A stretch of DNA of 64,000 nucleotides from Thermohalobaculum sp951813525 (GTDB taxonomy: Bacteria > Pseudomonadota > Alphaproteobacteria > Rhodobacterales > Rhodobacteraceae): NCBI GenBank assembly GCA_951813525.2, contig CATOTJ020000002.1, positions 1,488,001 to 1,552,000 on the forward strand. The letters are read 5' to 3'. The position numbers and the translations under genes are program-made. Positions 43,257 through 52,388 of the stretch are shown here, one piece after another (within the stretch, counting starts at the first letter, position 1; each line of letters opens with the position of its first letter). The notes under the pieces were generated by a model. The model had not been told where the DNA came from, searched no databases, and saw nothing but the letters and a program-made list of their open reading frames with translations.

Positions 43257-45395
43257 TTACTCTACGGTGACAAAGTCGATCGGCGGCAAATCTTCGGACG
43301 CGCCATTTTCACCGACCTCCCAGGCCAGACTGGACAGGCTGGACAGGCCGGGGTGCCCGCCGCCGGGTCCGCCTGTCAGACGGGCACGGATTGTTTCGCC
43401 CTCAGCTGCCAGCTCTCGCCCCCGGTCCCGATCGCCCAGCGCATTTGCGGTTGCCCCGGCGTAGATCAAGATCAGAACCCGGTCATAGTCGTGCAACGGA
43501 ACCGATGGCGCATTGCTGGTCGCCAATCCTGTCAGCAAATCCCAATCGCGCTTGGCAGCATAAAGCGGCGTGCTGTCCGACCCATCGGTCGTGCCCAAGG
43601 CATGCGCAATGCGCGCCCTTATGTAATGGAACGGAACGTCCGGCTCTCCGATAGCGCCGGTCCAGTCATCGATCGCGCGGTCCAGATGGCCGATGACGAC
43701 GCGCAGCAACAATGCGGTCTCGTGGTCGGTCAGCTTGCGCCCGACATAATCGTCGCCGCCCAAGCCGATGTGGTCACCCTGCGGTCTGACAAAGGCCATA
43801 TGCGCCGACAGATAATGCCCCAGCGCCGTGACCTGGCCAGGCGACAGGGTCTGAGCGGCCAGGGTGCCACTGCGATGGTTCAGCGCAAAGCCGTCCCAAT
43901 CAATGTCGAACCCGGCCATCGCGCTGTGCGGCCCGGGCAACCGGTCGCCCAGCGTCAGCCAAAGCTCGTCCGCCGCAGCGCCGCGATCGGCGGGCGCGCG
44001 CACAATCGAGGCCATCAATCCATAGGCTTTGCAGACCGTGCGCCCAAAGCTGCGCGCAGGATAGGCCGCAGCCAGTTGCGGCAACGCGGCGTCCTCGTGC
44101 CCGGCCAACATCTGCAATGCTTCGCCCGTATCCAGCAAACCGGTCTGGGTCAGCAGCCCAAGGCGCCGCTCGGTCGCGGTGATCCTTGCCCGTGTCTCCA
44201 GCCATTTGCCATAGGACTTGGTGAAATGCGCATCGCCGAAATGATCGAATATTTCGGCCAGCGGTCCGGTGCGGAAATGGTTCGATTGAACGGCCGTCTC
44301 GCCGTGGTCCAGAACTTCGACCCGCTGGCCGCCATCAGCGTCCTCGCGGCCATTGATCTCGATGGTGACAGCCTTTCCGGTTTTTGCATCCGATACGACA
44401 ATGGCCCAGGCCGCAAAATGCTTTGCCGCGCGCGCAATCGCGACGGCCTGATCCAGGCTGGACGCCTCTCGCAGGATCCGTTGCTGAACAAAGGGCGCGA
44501 TATCCCAACCGCCGCCGGGCGAGCCGGTGGAATAGGTTGTTGTCGACATCTGGTGCAGCGAGCAGCCGATCCCCGCCTCATTCAGGCCCGAGATGCCACC
44601 GGGATAAATCAGTCCCGCCGTCCCGACCGCTGCATACCGATGCCATTCGCCATTGCTGGCCCGCTCGTCAAAAAGATGCGCACCCGGGACATTGTTCCAC
44701 GCAAAGAACGCGCCATCGAAGGTGCGGGCGTGCAAACCGGCACCATCGGCAGTTTGGCCCGGCGCGGCCCAGAACCCGGTACACCCCATGGTCGGCGTGC
44801 CCGCGAACAGACGGCGCATCAAAGAAAGGATCAGACCGAAATTCGAACGCTTGATCAGGCTGGGGTCGACGCCGGGCCACGCAGCGAGCGCCTGGCGCAA
44901 ATAGGCGATTTCCTCGTCCGGCCAATCTTCGCCCCAACGTTCCACGCGCCGCGTGAAACCGGTCGCAATATTGCCGGCGTCAATGGCCAGACAGGCGGTT
45001 CGGACCTGGCCCATGTCGACATCGTCCCCGGACCCGCTGTCGGAATAACCGCGGTAAAGCCGGTAGATCGCGTCCTGCACCTCGCCCGAAGACGCCCGGT
45101 CGATATCCTGGACGATCTTCGCAAACAGTGCCGACGGAACGATGTCCAGCGCATCGTTCGCCAAATCGGTATCGACCGCGACGGTATCCAAAATTTCGGG
45201 AAACACGCCCTGCCCGATCCAACGACCCAGCAACCGGCCGTGATCATAGCAAAGATCAGGAAATGCGCCGCGTTGGCGCAGCACGAAGAACCGCTTACCG
45301 GTCGCCGTGTCCTGCATCCAATGCAGGCGCGATCGTTCAGGATCGCTGGCCCAGTCGCTTTGCGCATCCTGGCCCGTCAAATGTTCAATGGTCAT
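43257..45395 (-). CDS. C45-family Ntn-hydrolase / acyltransferase-like protein
   Basis: The 712-residue protein resembles C45 (acyl-CoA:6-aminopenicillanic acid acyltransferase-like) autoproteolytic Ntn-hydrolases and phospholipase-B-like proteins. The predicted self-cleavage nucleophile is Cys205 in PTMGCTGFWAAPG. After it come LHARTFDGAFFAWNN, GTAGLIYPGGISGLNEAGIG and ALDQAV-type strands usual in this fold. The protein is longer than usual because a C-terminal region of about 150 residues follows the Ntn domain. No signal peptide is visible. The gene lies between a Nudix gene and UPF0261 with no obvious operon partner. The substrate, probably an amide, is unknown. Confidence 0.78.
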   Translation of the reverse strand: MTIEHLTGQDAQSDWASDPERSRLHWMQDTATGKRFFVLRQRGAFPDLCYDHGRLLGRWIGQGVFPEILDTVAVDTDLANDALDIVPSALFAKIVQDIDRASSGEVQDAIYRLYRGYSDSGSGDDVDMGQVRTACLAIDAGNIATGFTRRVERWGEDWPDEEIAYLRQALAAWPGVDPSLIKRSNFGLILSLMRRLFAGTPTMGCTGFWAAPGQTADGAGLHARTFDGAFFAWNNVPGAHLFDERASNGEWHRYAAVGTAGLIYPGGISGLNEAGIGCSLHQMSTTTYSTGSPGGGWDIAPFVQQRILREASSLDQAVAIARAAKHFAAWAIVVSDAKTGKAVTIEINGREDADGGQRVEVLDHGETAVQSNHFRTGPLAEIFDHFGDAHFTKSYGKWLETRARITATERRLGLLTQTGLLDTGEALQMLAGHEDAALPQLAAAYPARSFGRTVCKAYGLMASIVRAPADRGAAADELWLTLGDRLPGPHSAMAGFDIDWDGFALNHRSGTLAAQTLSPGQVTALGHYLSAHMAFVRPQGDHIGLGGDDYVGRKLTDHETALLLRVVIGHLDRAIDDWTGAIGEPDVPFHYIRARIAHALGTTDGSDSTPLYAAKRDWDLLTGLATSNAPSVPLHDYDRVLILIYAGATANALGDRDRGRELAAEGETIRARLTGGPGGGHPGLSSLSSLAWEVGENGASEDLPPIDFVTVE

Positions 45396-45533
45396 GCTTG
45401 CCCCCCGGCGTTACACGCGCCGATACAAGGGGGCAGAACCGATGCCCGCACATTTCAGCGCCGCGGCAAGTATACCATCGCAAGCAGATCCGTGCATGTG
45501 GTGAAGGTCACGGCCATCACCGGTTCGATCAGA

Positions 45534-45974
45534 TCAGATCAGGCCCGCCGCGATCGCGTCGCGGACCATGGCCCGATCACCGGAGACGTCCAGCTTGCGT
45601 GCTGCATCGCCTGGCGACATCCACAATGGCTGATGCCATCCCTCGGTCGGCTGACCCAGGCGCCTGACAGCGCGCGCAGCAAAGACCAACTTCACCACCC
45701 GGCACCAATAGCCGACGCTGTCCAGATAGTCGAACCGCTGGTACCCGCCGATGCGCCTTGGGTCGGCGATGCGCCAGCCCGTCTCCTCGATCACTTCGCG
45801 GTGCAGCGCCTGCACCGGACTTTCGCCCGGGTCGATCCCGCCGCCGGGGATCTGCAATTCGCCGTCCTCGTCGACCAGCAACAACATGCCGTCCGGCCCG
45901 ACGATCAAGGCGTAGGCACCCATCCGGTCGCGATACCGATGACCGGGCCGCCACTTATCCTGGATCATGCGCAT
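45534..45974 (-). CDS. Nudix hydrolase
   Basis: The 146-residue protein hydrolyses nucleoside diphosphates linked to another group. The Nudix box GGIDPGESPVQALHREVIEETGW (residues 45-67) is complete, including the REVIEE metal-binding glutamates. Nothing else in the sequence fixes the substrate. It is divergent from hslO, whose start lies 102 bp away. In rhodobacteria a Nudix gene often sits near hslO, which supports this being the native neighbourhood. The start could also be the methionine at residue 3. Confidence 0.93.
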   Translation of the reverse strand: MRMIQDKWRPGHRYRDRMGAYALIVGPDGMLLLVDEDGELQIPGGGIDPGESPVQALHREVIEETGWRIADPRRIGGYQRFDYLDSVGYWCRVVKLVFAARAVRRLGQPTEGWHQPLWMSPGDAARKLDVSGDRAMVRDAIAAGLI

Positions 45975-46981
45975 AAGCCGCTATTGCCATGCCTCGGCCA
46001 GGCGCGAAACAGAAATTTGCGCCCACGCGCGACCCACACTATGTAACGTCCCTTCCCCGATTGCCGGAGGCCGCAATGACCACGCCCGACGATACCATAT
46101 TGCCGTTTCAACTGGACCGCGCAGGCATGCGTGGCCGGGTCGTGCGGCTGGACGCGACGCTGCAGGCGATCCTATCGCAACACCGCTATCCCGGTAAGGT
46201 CTCTGCGCTGGTGGCCGAGGCGGTTCTGCTGACGGCGTTGATTGGCCAGGCGATGAAGCTGCGCTGGCGATTTTCGTTGCAGGTGCGCGGCGATGGGCCG
46301 GTACGTCTGGTCGCGACCGACTATTTCGCGCCCACGGAAGATGGCGCGCCCGGGCGGCTGCGCGCCTATTCGGGGTTCGATGCAGGCGACGTGGCGTCCT
46401 CACGTGCCGCACCGTTCGCGCTGTTGGGCAAAGGTGTGATCGGCGTTACCATCGACCAGGGCGCCGGTATGACGCCTTATCAGGGAATCACGCCGCTTGC
46501 AGGGGGCTCGCTCTCTGGCTGCGCCGAGACATATTTCGCACAGTCCGAACAACTCGCCACCCGGTTTTCGATCCAGGCCGCCGAAGTTCAGCAACCCGGC
46601 GGCGCGCCTCATTGGCGTGCGGGCGGCGTGATGATACAGCGGATGCCGGTGGCTGGCGGCATCGTACCGGACGCGCCTTCGGGCGAGGATGGACTGATGT
46701 CGGCAAACGATATCGCCGATATGGGCGACCGCAGCGACGACTGGAACCGGGTCACCATCCTGATGGACACCGTCGAAAGCCACGAACTGATCGGACCGCA
46801 TGTCAGCCCTGAAAGGTTGTTGACCCGGCTCTTCCACGAAGAGATGCCCCGCGTGTTCGACGCGCAGCCCGTGCAGTTCGGCTGTACCTGTTCACGCGAA
46901 CGGGTCGAGTCGGCCATGCATCAGTATTCTGCCCGCGATATTGGCCATATGACCAATGACGAAGGTCAGCTAACGGCCGAT

Positions 46982-48483
46982 TTTGTTGAAGAAGTCGTTT
47001 TTCGAGAGGCTCCTGGCCTAGGCTGATGACGCTCGCCGCGCCGCTCAGGCCGGGTTCGGCACGAGTTTCGCGAGCTTCCTGAGGTTTTGCGCTGTTGCTG
47101 CCATCAGGAATTCGTCGCGGGCGCCGGATGGTCCTCTGAGCCGGAGACGGTCGAGTTTCAGGATACGTTTGAGGTGAGCGAACAGCATTTCGACTTTCTT
47201 CCTGGCGCGCATTGCATCGACATATGCGTCCGTTTTGGCGATGTCGCGGGCCATGTCTCGCGCGCCTTCGTGAACAGATCGCAGGATTTTCCGCGCATGC
47301 TCCTTGGGCGTGCAACACGGCTTGAGTGGGCATGCGTCGCAGTCGTGTTTGCTGGCGCGGTAACGGCGCTGGCCGTCGTCATCTACTGCATCGCGGGCAA
47401 TCTTGAAGGGGCGACGGTACTGACGGAGCCAGTGACCGGCAGGGCAGCGATAGGCGTCCTCGCCGTGGTCGTAGGTAAAATCTGACCGGGAGAAGATCTC
47501 GTCTGATCGTCTCGACTTATCGATGACGGGTATGAATGGCTCTATACCCTGTTCCTCAACCAGCCAGGCGAGCATCTCCGCATTGCCATATCCCGTGTCG
47601 CCGACAAGGCGCTCGGGATAGAGGTTGAATGTCTGCCGGGTCCGCTCAATCATATCCCGGGCGGCCTTGTTCTCGGCCTGACGGATCGGTGCGGTTGGCT
47701 CGACATCCACGATGATCGCGTTGTCGAGGTCGACGAGATAGTTCGTGGAATAGATGAAGTGCGCCTTGCCGCGATCGGCAGCAGACCAGCGCGCCGCCGG
47801 ATCGACAGGCGAGATGTATTTGGGCACGACGGGTGTCGCTGCACCGAAAGCCGCATCGTCCAGTGTCGCAAGATATTCGGACGTCGCGCGGCCGGCGAAT
47901 TGCTCTGGCGACCAGTCTTTCGGCGTGATCCCGTCTTCCCGGTTCGCATCAGCCTTGATCAGGGATGCGTCGACACCGAACGCTTCTCCGCCAACAAGAC
48001 CTTCGCGGATGCATCGAGAAAGAACATCCTCGAACAGGAACCTGAACAGATCACTGTCGCGGAAACGGCCATGCCGGTTCTTCGAGAACGTGGAATGGTC
48101 CGGCACCGGATCGTTCAGATCCAGCCTACAAAACCAGCGATAGGCGAGGTTCAGATGCACCTCTTCGCAAAGTCGTCGCTCTGAGCGAATGCCGTGAGTG
48201 TAGCCGATAATCAACATCCTGATCATCAGTTCGGGATCGATAGATGGGCGACCAATCCGGCTATAAAACGGCTCGAGCCGACGCCGGACGCTCGAAAGAT
48301 CGACGAACCGATCAATGCTCCGAAGCAAGTGATCCGCGGGCACGTGGATCTCCAGGTTGAACTCGTAGAACAGGCTGTTCTGCAGCACTTGCCGATCGCC
48401 CATCATCGCAGAAAACCTCCGTCACCACAGAGATCTTGAATCAGTGCTGGACCGTTCTTTCAACCCGGCTTTTTCAACAAAAT
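46982..48483. mobile_element. IS1182-type element in hslO
   Basis: The 1,502-bp insertion lies between two copies of CGGCCGAT (46,974-46,981 and 48,484-48,491), present once in the uninterrupted gene. The ends read inward as TTTGTTGAAG and, from the other side, ATTTTGTTGAA. The target is part of a palindrome, ATCGGCCGAT, when joined to the element end. Confidence 0.92.
47045..48406 (-). CDS. IS1182-family transposase
   Basis: The 453-residue protein has the N-terminal DUF772-type helix-turn-helix (LEPFYSRIGRPSIDPELMIR), a DDE core with EAFGVDASLIKADAN and VGDTGYGNAEML, and a C-terminal transposase domain (KHDCDACPLKPCCTPKEHAR, VEMLFAHLKRILKLDRLRLRG) that contains the catalytic glutamate. The cysteine-rich stretch is typical of IS1182. 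It is complete and reads opposite to hslO. Confidence 0.93.
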   Translation of the reverse strand: MMGDRQVLQNSLFYEFNLEIHVPADHLLRSIDRFVDLSSVRRRLEPFYSRIGRPSIDPELMIRMLIIGYTHGIRSERRLCEEVHLNLAYRWFCRLDLNDPVPDHSTFSKNRHGRFRDSDLFRFLFEDVLSRCIREGLVGGEAFGVDASLIKADANREDGITPKDWSPEQFAGRATSEYLATLDDAAFGAATPVVPKYISPVDPAARWSAADRGKAHFIYSTNYLVDLDNAIIVDVEPTAPIRQAENKAARDMIERTRQTFNLYPERLVGDTGYGNAEMLAWLVEEQGIEPFIPVIDKSRRSDEIFSRSDFTYDHGEDAYRCPAGHWLRQYRRPFKIARDAVDDDGQRRYRASKHDCDACPLKPCCTPKEHARKILRSVHEGARDMARDIAKTDAYVDAMRARKKVEMLFAHLKRILKLDRLRLRGPSGARDEFLMAATAQNLRKLAKLVPNPA

Positions 48484-48562
48484 CGGCCGATTGCCAGTTT
48501 TGCGGCGCGCATTACAGGTTCGACCCGACAACCCTCGGGTTCGAAGCCGAGAGCAGCCACGA

Positions 48563-48907
48563 ATGACAGCAGGCCCGCCAGTCTTGGCTTGCCTGGCCCT
48601 GTCAGCAGCGGTCATACCCGCCTTCGGTCAGGACGACAGGCCACTGACCAGTGCCCAGCACCGAATGCTGGACGGTGCACACCTGTATCTGTCGGCCTCT
48701 GAATACTGCAGGGACGCCCCTGCGCCCGAACCCGTCCGGGCCGAAATCCTGGCGAAGATCGACGAAAATGGCATCTCGCGCGAAAGCGCAGCCCGCTACT
48801 TGGCGGCGAACCGGGATCGGCTCCGCGCGTTCGCCGAGACCGCCTTTAACGGGCGCCGCGGTCAGGCACTATGCGCCAGCATTCGTGAACAGTTCGGCAC
48901 AAAATAG
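48563..48907 (+). CDS. Small exported protein, coupled to hslO
   Basis: The 114-residue product has a signal peptide (MTAGPPVLACLALSAAVIPA with cleavage near FGQ). The mature part has cysteines in SASEYCRDA and GQALCASIR, which may form a disulfide. Its ATG overlaps the hslO stop (ATGA), so the two genes were one operon before the IS entered. The frame reaches back to 48,491, but those codons overlap the hslO end. No family is recognised. Confidence 0.65.
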   Translation: MTAGPPVLACLALSAAVIPAFGQDDRPLTSAQHRMLDGAHLYLSASEYCRDAPAPEPVRAEILAKIDENGISRESAARYLAANRDRLRAFAETAFNGRRGQALCASIREQFGTK

Positions 48908-48940
48908 ATACAGAATAGGTACAAAATAGGTATAGAATAG
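48901..48940 (+). repeat. Short tandem repeat, 11-bp unit
   Basis: Units AAAATAGATAC, AGAATAGGTAC and AAAATAGGTAT follow one another, then a partial AGAATAG. The first unit contains the stop codon of the small exported protein gene. Confidence 0.85.
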
Positions 48941-49001
48941 ACCCGTTCAGATTGCGGCGGATGCGTTCCGGCTGAAACGCATCCGCCGTCCGGCGTCGGG
49001 A

Positions 49002-50018
49002 TTAACCGGCGATATCGGTCACAATCTTCGGGTCCGCCGACTTTGGCGCAACTGCACCTGGCGCTGCACCTGCCGCAGCCGGAGCGGCCCCCGCCTTGGG
49101 AACTGCCCCCCACAGCGCCAGTCCGGCGGCCTTATAGTCGACCGTTTTTCCGCCGATCTTGATCTTGCCGTCGTCCAGCAACGTAAATGGCGGTGACGGA
49201 AGCGTATCACCAAGATTGTACACTTTGCCGGTCGGATCTACGACCGTTCCGGTCGCTTTGACCTGCCAGCCTTCGATGAACAATATCGTTGCCGTATCGT
49301 CCGGCGTCTGGGCCACGACCCCGGCCTTCTTCAACGCCGAGGCAACCAGAAACTCGATATGCGACGGAGTGCACTGACGAATGTAATCCTGAACCTGCTG
49401 CAACAAGATCGCCTCGGAGCCGACATCAACTGAAAGACGGGAACGATAGGCAAGCTGCGATTGATCGACCAGATGGCGCACGCCGCTTGGCTCCAGTCCA
49501 TAAAGCACCGACTCGTAATAGGCGTCGAACAGGTTGCCTGACAACCCGAAGGCCGCGGCGACGATCCCCATGACATGGGTTGGCGTGCCGGTTGCACCCA
49601 AAATCGAGCTAACTGCCGAACCGATGGCATTGTTCCCGCGCGCCACGCCCTGCCGCGTCCGGTTGGCCCAGAATATCGCGTCCAGATAGGCGTCGCAGCG
49701 CGAATCGACATAGGCCAGGATCAGCGTCCGGGTATGACGCAAACGGTCAGCCGTCACCGGCACGCCGACCTTGTTTTCGCTGCCAACCACCCCGGTCGGC
49801 GTCGACAGATTGCTGCCAGCCCCGAACGTCGCGGTTTCGGCATAGAACCGGCGCACCGTACGCACCCCGTTCAGGTAACTGTCGACCTCGGCATCGCTGA
49901 CAACCGGCCCCGGCGAGTTCAACAGCGCGCTGCGCGTCCGGGTCGTGTCAAAATCCGTACAAGCGCCTAAACAAGTCAAGATAGCCACGCCGGCCATACT
50001 GGCTGATTTCAGTTTCAT
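49002..50018 (-). CDS. Lipoprotein of unknown function
   Basis: The 338-residue precursor begins MKLKSASMAGVAILTCLGAC, a lipoprotein signal with lipobox LGAC and the lipid-modified Cys at about residue 20. The mature protein has a mid-part with small hydrophobic helices (VSSILGATGTPTHVMGIVAAA). The C-terminus is alanine- and proline-rich (PKAGAAPAAAGAAPGAVAPK). Three further cysteines are present. No domain is recognised. The start at 50,018 follows GGGGAAAG; the frame opens at 50,036. It is probably anchored in the outer membrane. Confidence 0.7.
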   Translation of the reverse strand: MKLKSASMAGVAILTCLGACTDFDTTRTRSALLNSPGPVVSDAEVDSYLNGVRTVRRFYAETATFGAGSNLSTPTGVVGSENKVGVPVTADRLRHTRTLILAYVDSRCDAYLDAIFWANRTRQGVARGNNAIGSAVSSILGATGTPTHVMGIVAAAFGLSGNLFDAYYESVLYGLEPSGVRHLVDQSQLAYRSRLSVDVGSEAILLQQVQDYIRQCTPSHIEFLVASALKKAGVVAQTPDDTATILFIEGWQVKATGTVVDPTGKVYNLGDTLPSPPFTLLDDGKIKIGGKTVDYKAAGLALWGAVPKAGAAPAAAGAAPGAVAPKSADPKIVTDIAG

Positions 50019-50157
50019 GTCTTTCCCCACATTCACCGGCCGGCCCGCTCAATTGCAGTCCCGGTGGCACCTTCCGACCATAGGGCCGGGAATATTGGTC
50101 AGGATGTGGGAAATCTCACAAACCGTCCAGTGCTAGCGGCACACAGCAAGCGTGTGA

Positions 50158-50649
50158 TTACGCGTGATCGCCGAGGCGCGCGATTGCGGCCAGATAGCCG
50201 TCGATGCCGACCAGCGCCCGATTGACCCCGTCGCCCGCATAGACCGACCGATCGAAGAACGGCGCCAACACCCCCGGCAATGCCGCCCATTCCCGCGCCA
50301 CGGACAGCGCAAAAACCTTCGGTGCCATGTCACCGGCCAGAAACCGGTCCAACCCGCGGCGGCGCAGCAATGTTGCCCCCATCCGGTCCTGAAGATCCTG
50401 GTCATAGATCTCGTGCCCGGTCAGGCCCATCTCGTCGACCAGGGACAGCAGGGTTTTGTGAATGATCTGATATTTGCCGCAGGCCGAAAATCTGCGTCCG
50501 TCCTGCCAGTTCAAAACCTCGGCGACGCTCATCGACGTAAAAGCCGGGTCATCGCGGTTGGCGACGGCCCCATAATTGGCGTTCCAATTCCCGCGGCTTT
50601 CATGAACCGCGATAAAGTCCAGAAAGCCGGGGATACCGGTCCGGCTCAC
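50158..50649 (-). CDS. Lysozyme-like / transglycosylase-fold protein
   Basis: The 163-residue protein resembles the lysozyme-like superfamily. FIAVHESRGNWNANYGAV places a catalytic glutamate near residue 17 in the same context as the ESGG(N)YNA of lytic transglycosylases. CGKYQIIHKTLLSLVDEMGL and IYDQDLQDRMGATLLRRRGL follow. There is no signal peptide, so it may be released by a holin-like route or act on other substrates. The start codon is GTG, overlapping the threonine aldolase stop (GTGA), so the genes are translationally coupled. Confidence 0.72.
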   Translation of the reverse strand: MSRTGIPGFLDFIAVHESRGNWNANYGAVANRDDPAFTSMSVAEVLNWQDGRRFSACGKYQIIHKTLLSLVDEMGLTGHEIYDQDLQDRMGATLLRRRGLDRFLAGDMAPKVFALSVAREWAALPGVLAPFFDRSVYAGDGVNRALVGIDGYLAAIARLGDHA

Positions 50650-51695
50650 CCCGCCATCGCCTCCAAAAACCGCGCCACGTCCTCTTCCTTGGTGCGAAAA
50701 CTCGCCACCAAACGAATTTTGATCAATTGATCATCCGCCCCATCCGGATCGAAATCAGACATGGTGTAGTACCCGGCACCGACGGCCTGCAGCCGCTTGT
50801 GCTGCGCCAGAGTGATTTCCGGAAACAGCATGTTGGCGCCAATCGTGTTGGTCACGCGCGCGCCCGGCACCGCGTTGATCCCTTCCGCCAAGGCGTCCGC
50901 CATCGCATTGGAATGGGCGGCCAGACGCAGCCACAAACCGTCCTGCAGATAGGCGTTCATCTGCGCGGATATAAAGCGCATCTTGGAAAATAGATGCCCG
51001 CCGCGCTTGCGGCGCAATTCGAACTCCCAGGCGCGTTCAGGATCGAACAAGACCACTGCCTCGGCCGCCATGGCGCCGTTCTTCGTGGCGCCCAGGCACA
51101 GCACATCGACGCCCGCGCGCCAGGTCATGTCAGCGGGCGAGACGCCCTGCCGTGCCAACGCGTTTGCCAGTCTTGTGCCGTCCATATGCACCGGCAGCCC
51201 GGCATTGCGCGCAATACCTGCCAGCGCGCGAACCTCGGCCAGGGAATAGGCCGCGCCCTGCTCGGTCGCCTGGGTCAATGACAACGCACCCTTTTGAACG
51301 TTGTGAACGCCAACCGGGGCCGCATTTTCAACCGCAGACCGCAGACCGGCCTCGGTCATCTTGGCATCGTCGCCATCCATCAGCGTCAGCTTGGCGCCGC
51401 CGGTGAAGAACTCGGGCGCTGCGCATTCGTCTTCTTCGATATGGCTGCCGCGATGGCAGTAAACAGTTGCCCAGGGCGGGCAAAGACAAGCCAGCGCCAA
51501 GGCGTTCGCCGCGGTACCGGTCGCAACGAAATAGACGGCGGCATCAGGCGCCTCGAAGACCTCGCGCACGCGCGCCTGCGCCTCTGCCGTCAGCGGATCG
51601 TTGCCATAGGGCATGGCATAACCGATCTCCGCCTCGGTCAGCGCGGCCAGGATCTCGGGCGCGGCGCCCGATGCGTTGTCAGAGGTGAAGATCAT
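50646..51695 (-). CDS. Threonine aldolase (core-genome copy)
   Basis: The PLP enzyme should cleave L-threonine or L-allo-threonine to glycine and acetaldehyde. The 349-residue protein starts MIFTSDNASGAAPEI and has VHMDGTRLANAL and the PLP-lysine motif VLCLGATKNGAMAAEA. A frame upstream to 51,755 has no family content. It is followed by the lysozyme-like gene with a 4-bp overlap. It differs clearly in sequence from the island copy at 19,416, which keeps LSFGGTKNG and HINTDECGAPE where this one has HIEEDECAAPE. Confidence 0.9.
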   Translation of the reverse strand: MIFTSDNASGAAPEILAALTEAEIGYAMPYGNDPLTAEAQARVREVFEAPDAAVYFVATGTAANALALACLCPPWATVYCHRGSHIEEDECAAPEFFTGGAKLTLMDGDDAKMTEAGLRSAVENAAPVGVHNVQKGALSLTQATEQGAAYSLAEVRALAGIARNAGLPVHMDGTRLANALARQGVSPADMTWRAGVDVLCLGATKNGAMAAEAVVLFDPERAWEFELRRKRGGHLFSKMRFISAQMNAYLQDGLWLRLAAHSNAMADALAEGINAVPGARVTNTIGANMLFPEITLAQHKRLQAVGAGYYTMSDFDPDGADDQLIKIRLVASFRTKEEDVARFLEAMAG

Positions 51696-51767
51696 CTGGG
51701 CTCTCCCGGTCAATGATTTTGCCCGCCTTGTGGCGCGTTGTGCCGGGGCGCGCAATACGCCTTACGG

Positions 51768-52388
51768 TCAGGCGACCGGCGGCGCTGTTGCAACGAAGGA
51801 CGGGCGCCGGGATATCTCGGCGGCACGCGCTGACAGGCGCGGCCATTGCGCCGCGACATCCAGTTCCGGGGCCCGATCAGCAATCTCGGCGATGCAGGCG
51901 ATCAACATCTGGATATAGTTCAGCGGCCCCGTCAGCACCGGGTCATTCGCTGCACCGTCCCAGATCGCCAGCAGCCGCTTTGCCCGCGCAACTTCGTGGG
52001 CGATAACCCCTGGCGAGCGTTCATTTTCGGGCCGATAACGTTCGCGGATCAGAACCGCCAGGCCGTCGATCGTGGACCGTGCCCGCGCCTCGATCACCGC
52101 AAATTCCCACCGGTCCGCTCCCCTGGGCCGCGCGAGCGCGGGATGACCGTCGAGATTGTCCAGATAATCGCAAATCAGGGCCGAATCTTCCATCGCCTTC
52201 CCATCCGGCAGGATCAAACAGGGCACACGGCCCGAAGGATTGATGGCATAATAGGGGCTACCGGGCGTGCGCGTGCGCGCGACAACTTCCTCAACCCGGT
52301 CCTCCAGGCCCTTTTCGCGGATCACGATCCGGACCATCCGTGCATAGGGCGACGTCAGGGTAATGTGCAGCCGCATATCGCCGGTCAC
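51768..52388 (-). CDS. Glutathione S-transferase family protein
   Basis: The 206-residue protein has a thioredoxin-like N-terminal domain (LHITLTSPYARMVRIVIREKG) in which Ser13 of SPYARM is in the catalytic position. The cis-proline SGRVPCLI and the binding motif EDSALICDYLD follow, and an all-helical C-terminal domain completes the fold. Two starts are possible: the GTG at 52,388 overlaps the ycgN stop (GTGA) and is chosen for coupling, but the ATG four codons later gives the more usual GST N-terminus. The substrate is unknown. Confidence 0.9.
   Translation of the reverse strand: MTGDMRLHITLTSPYARMVRIVIREKGLEDRVEEVVARTRTPGSPYYAINPSGRVPCLILPDGKAMEDSALICDYLDNLDGHPALARPRGADRWEFAVIEARARSTIDGLAVLIRERYRPENERSPGVIAHEVARAKRLLAIWDGAANDPVLTGPLNYIQMLIACIAEIADRAPELDVAAQWPRLSARAAEISRRPSFVATAPPVA

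Larger units (their letters stand above)
46076..48566 (+). pseudogene. hslO: Hsp33 redox chaperone gene split by an insertion sequence
   Basis: Hsp33 is a chaperone switched on by oxidation through a four-cysteine zinc site. The ATG at 46,076 starts FQLDRAGMRGRVVRLDATL, and FGCTCSRERVESAM supplies the first two cysteines. The frame is native up to GQLTAD at 46,981. An IS1182-type element then intervenes. The last part resumes at 48,492: CQFCGAHYRFDPTTLGFEAE, with the second cysteine pair and a stop at 48,566. If read through into the IS the product ends VVFREAPGLG and lacks the CxxC half of the zinc site, so the switch would be lost. The gene was intact very recently. Confidence 0.95.

Noticed and set aside
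43104..46046. 980-codon plus-strand ORF over the C45 hydrolase gene
   Set aside because: It is the antisense shadow of two minus-strand genes (C45 hydrolase and Nudix). The translation is low in family signal and rich in arginine and glutamine.
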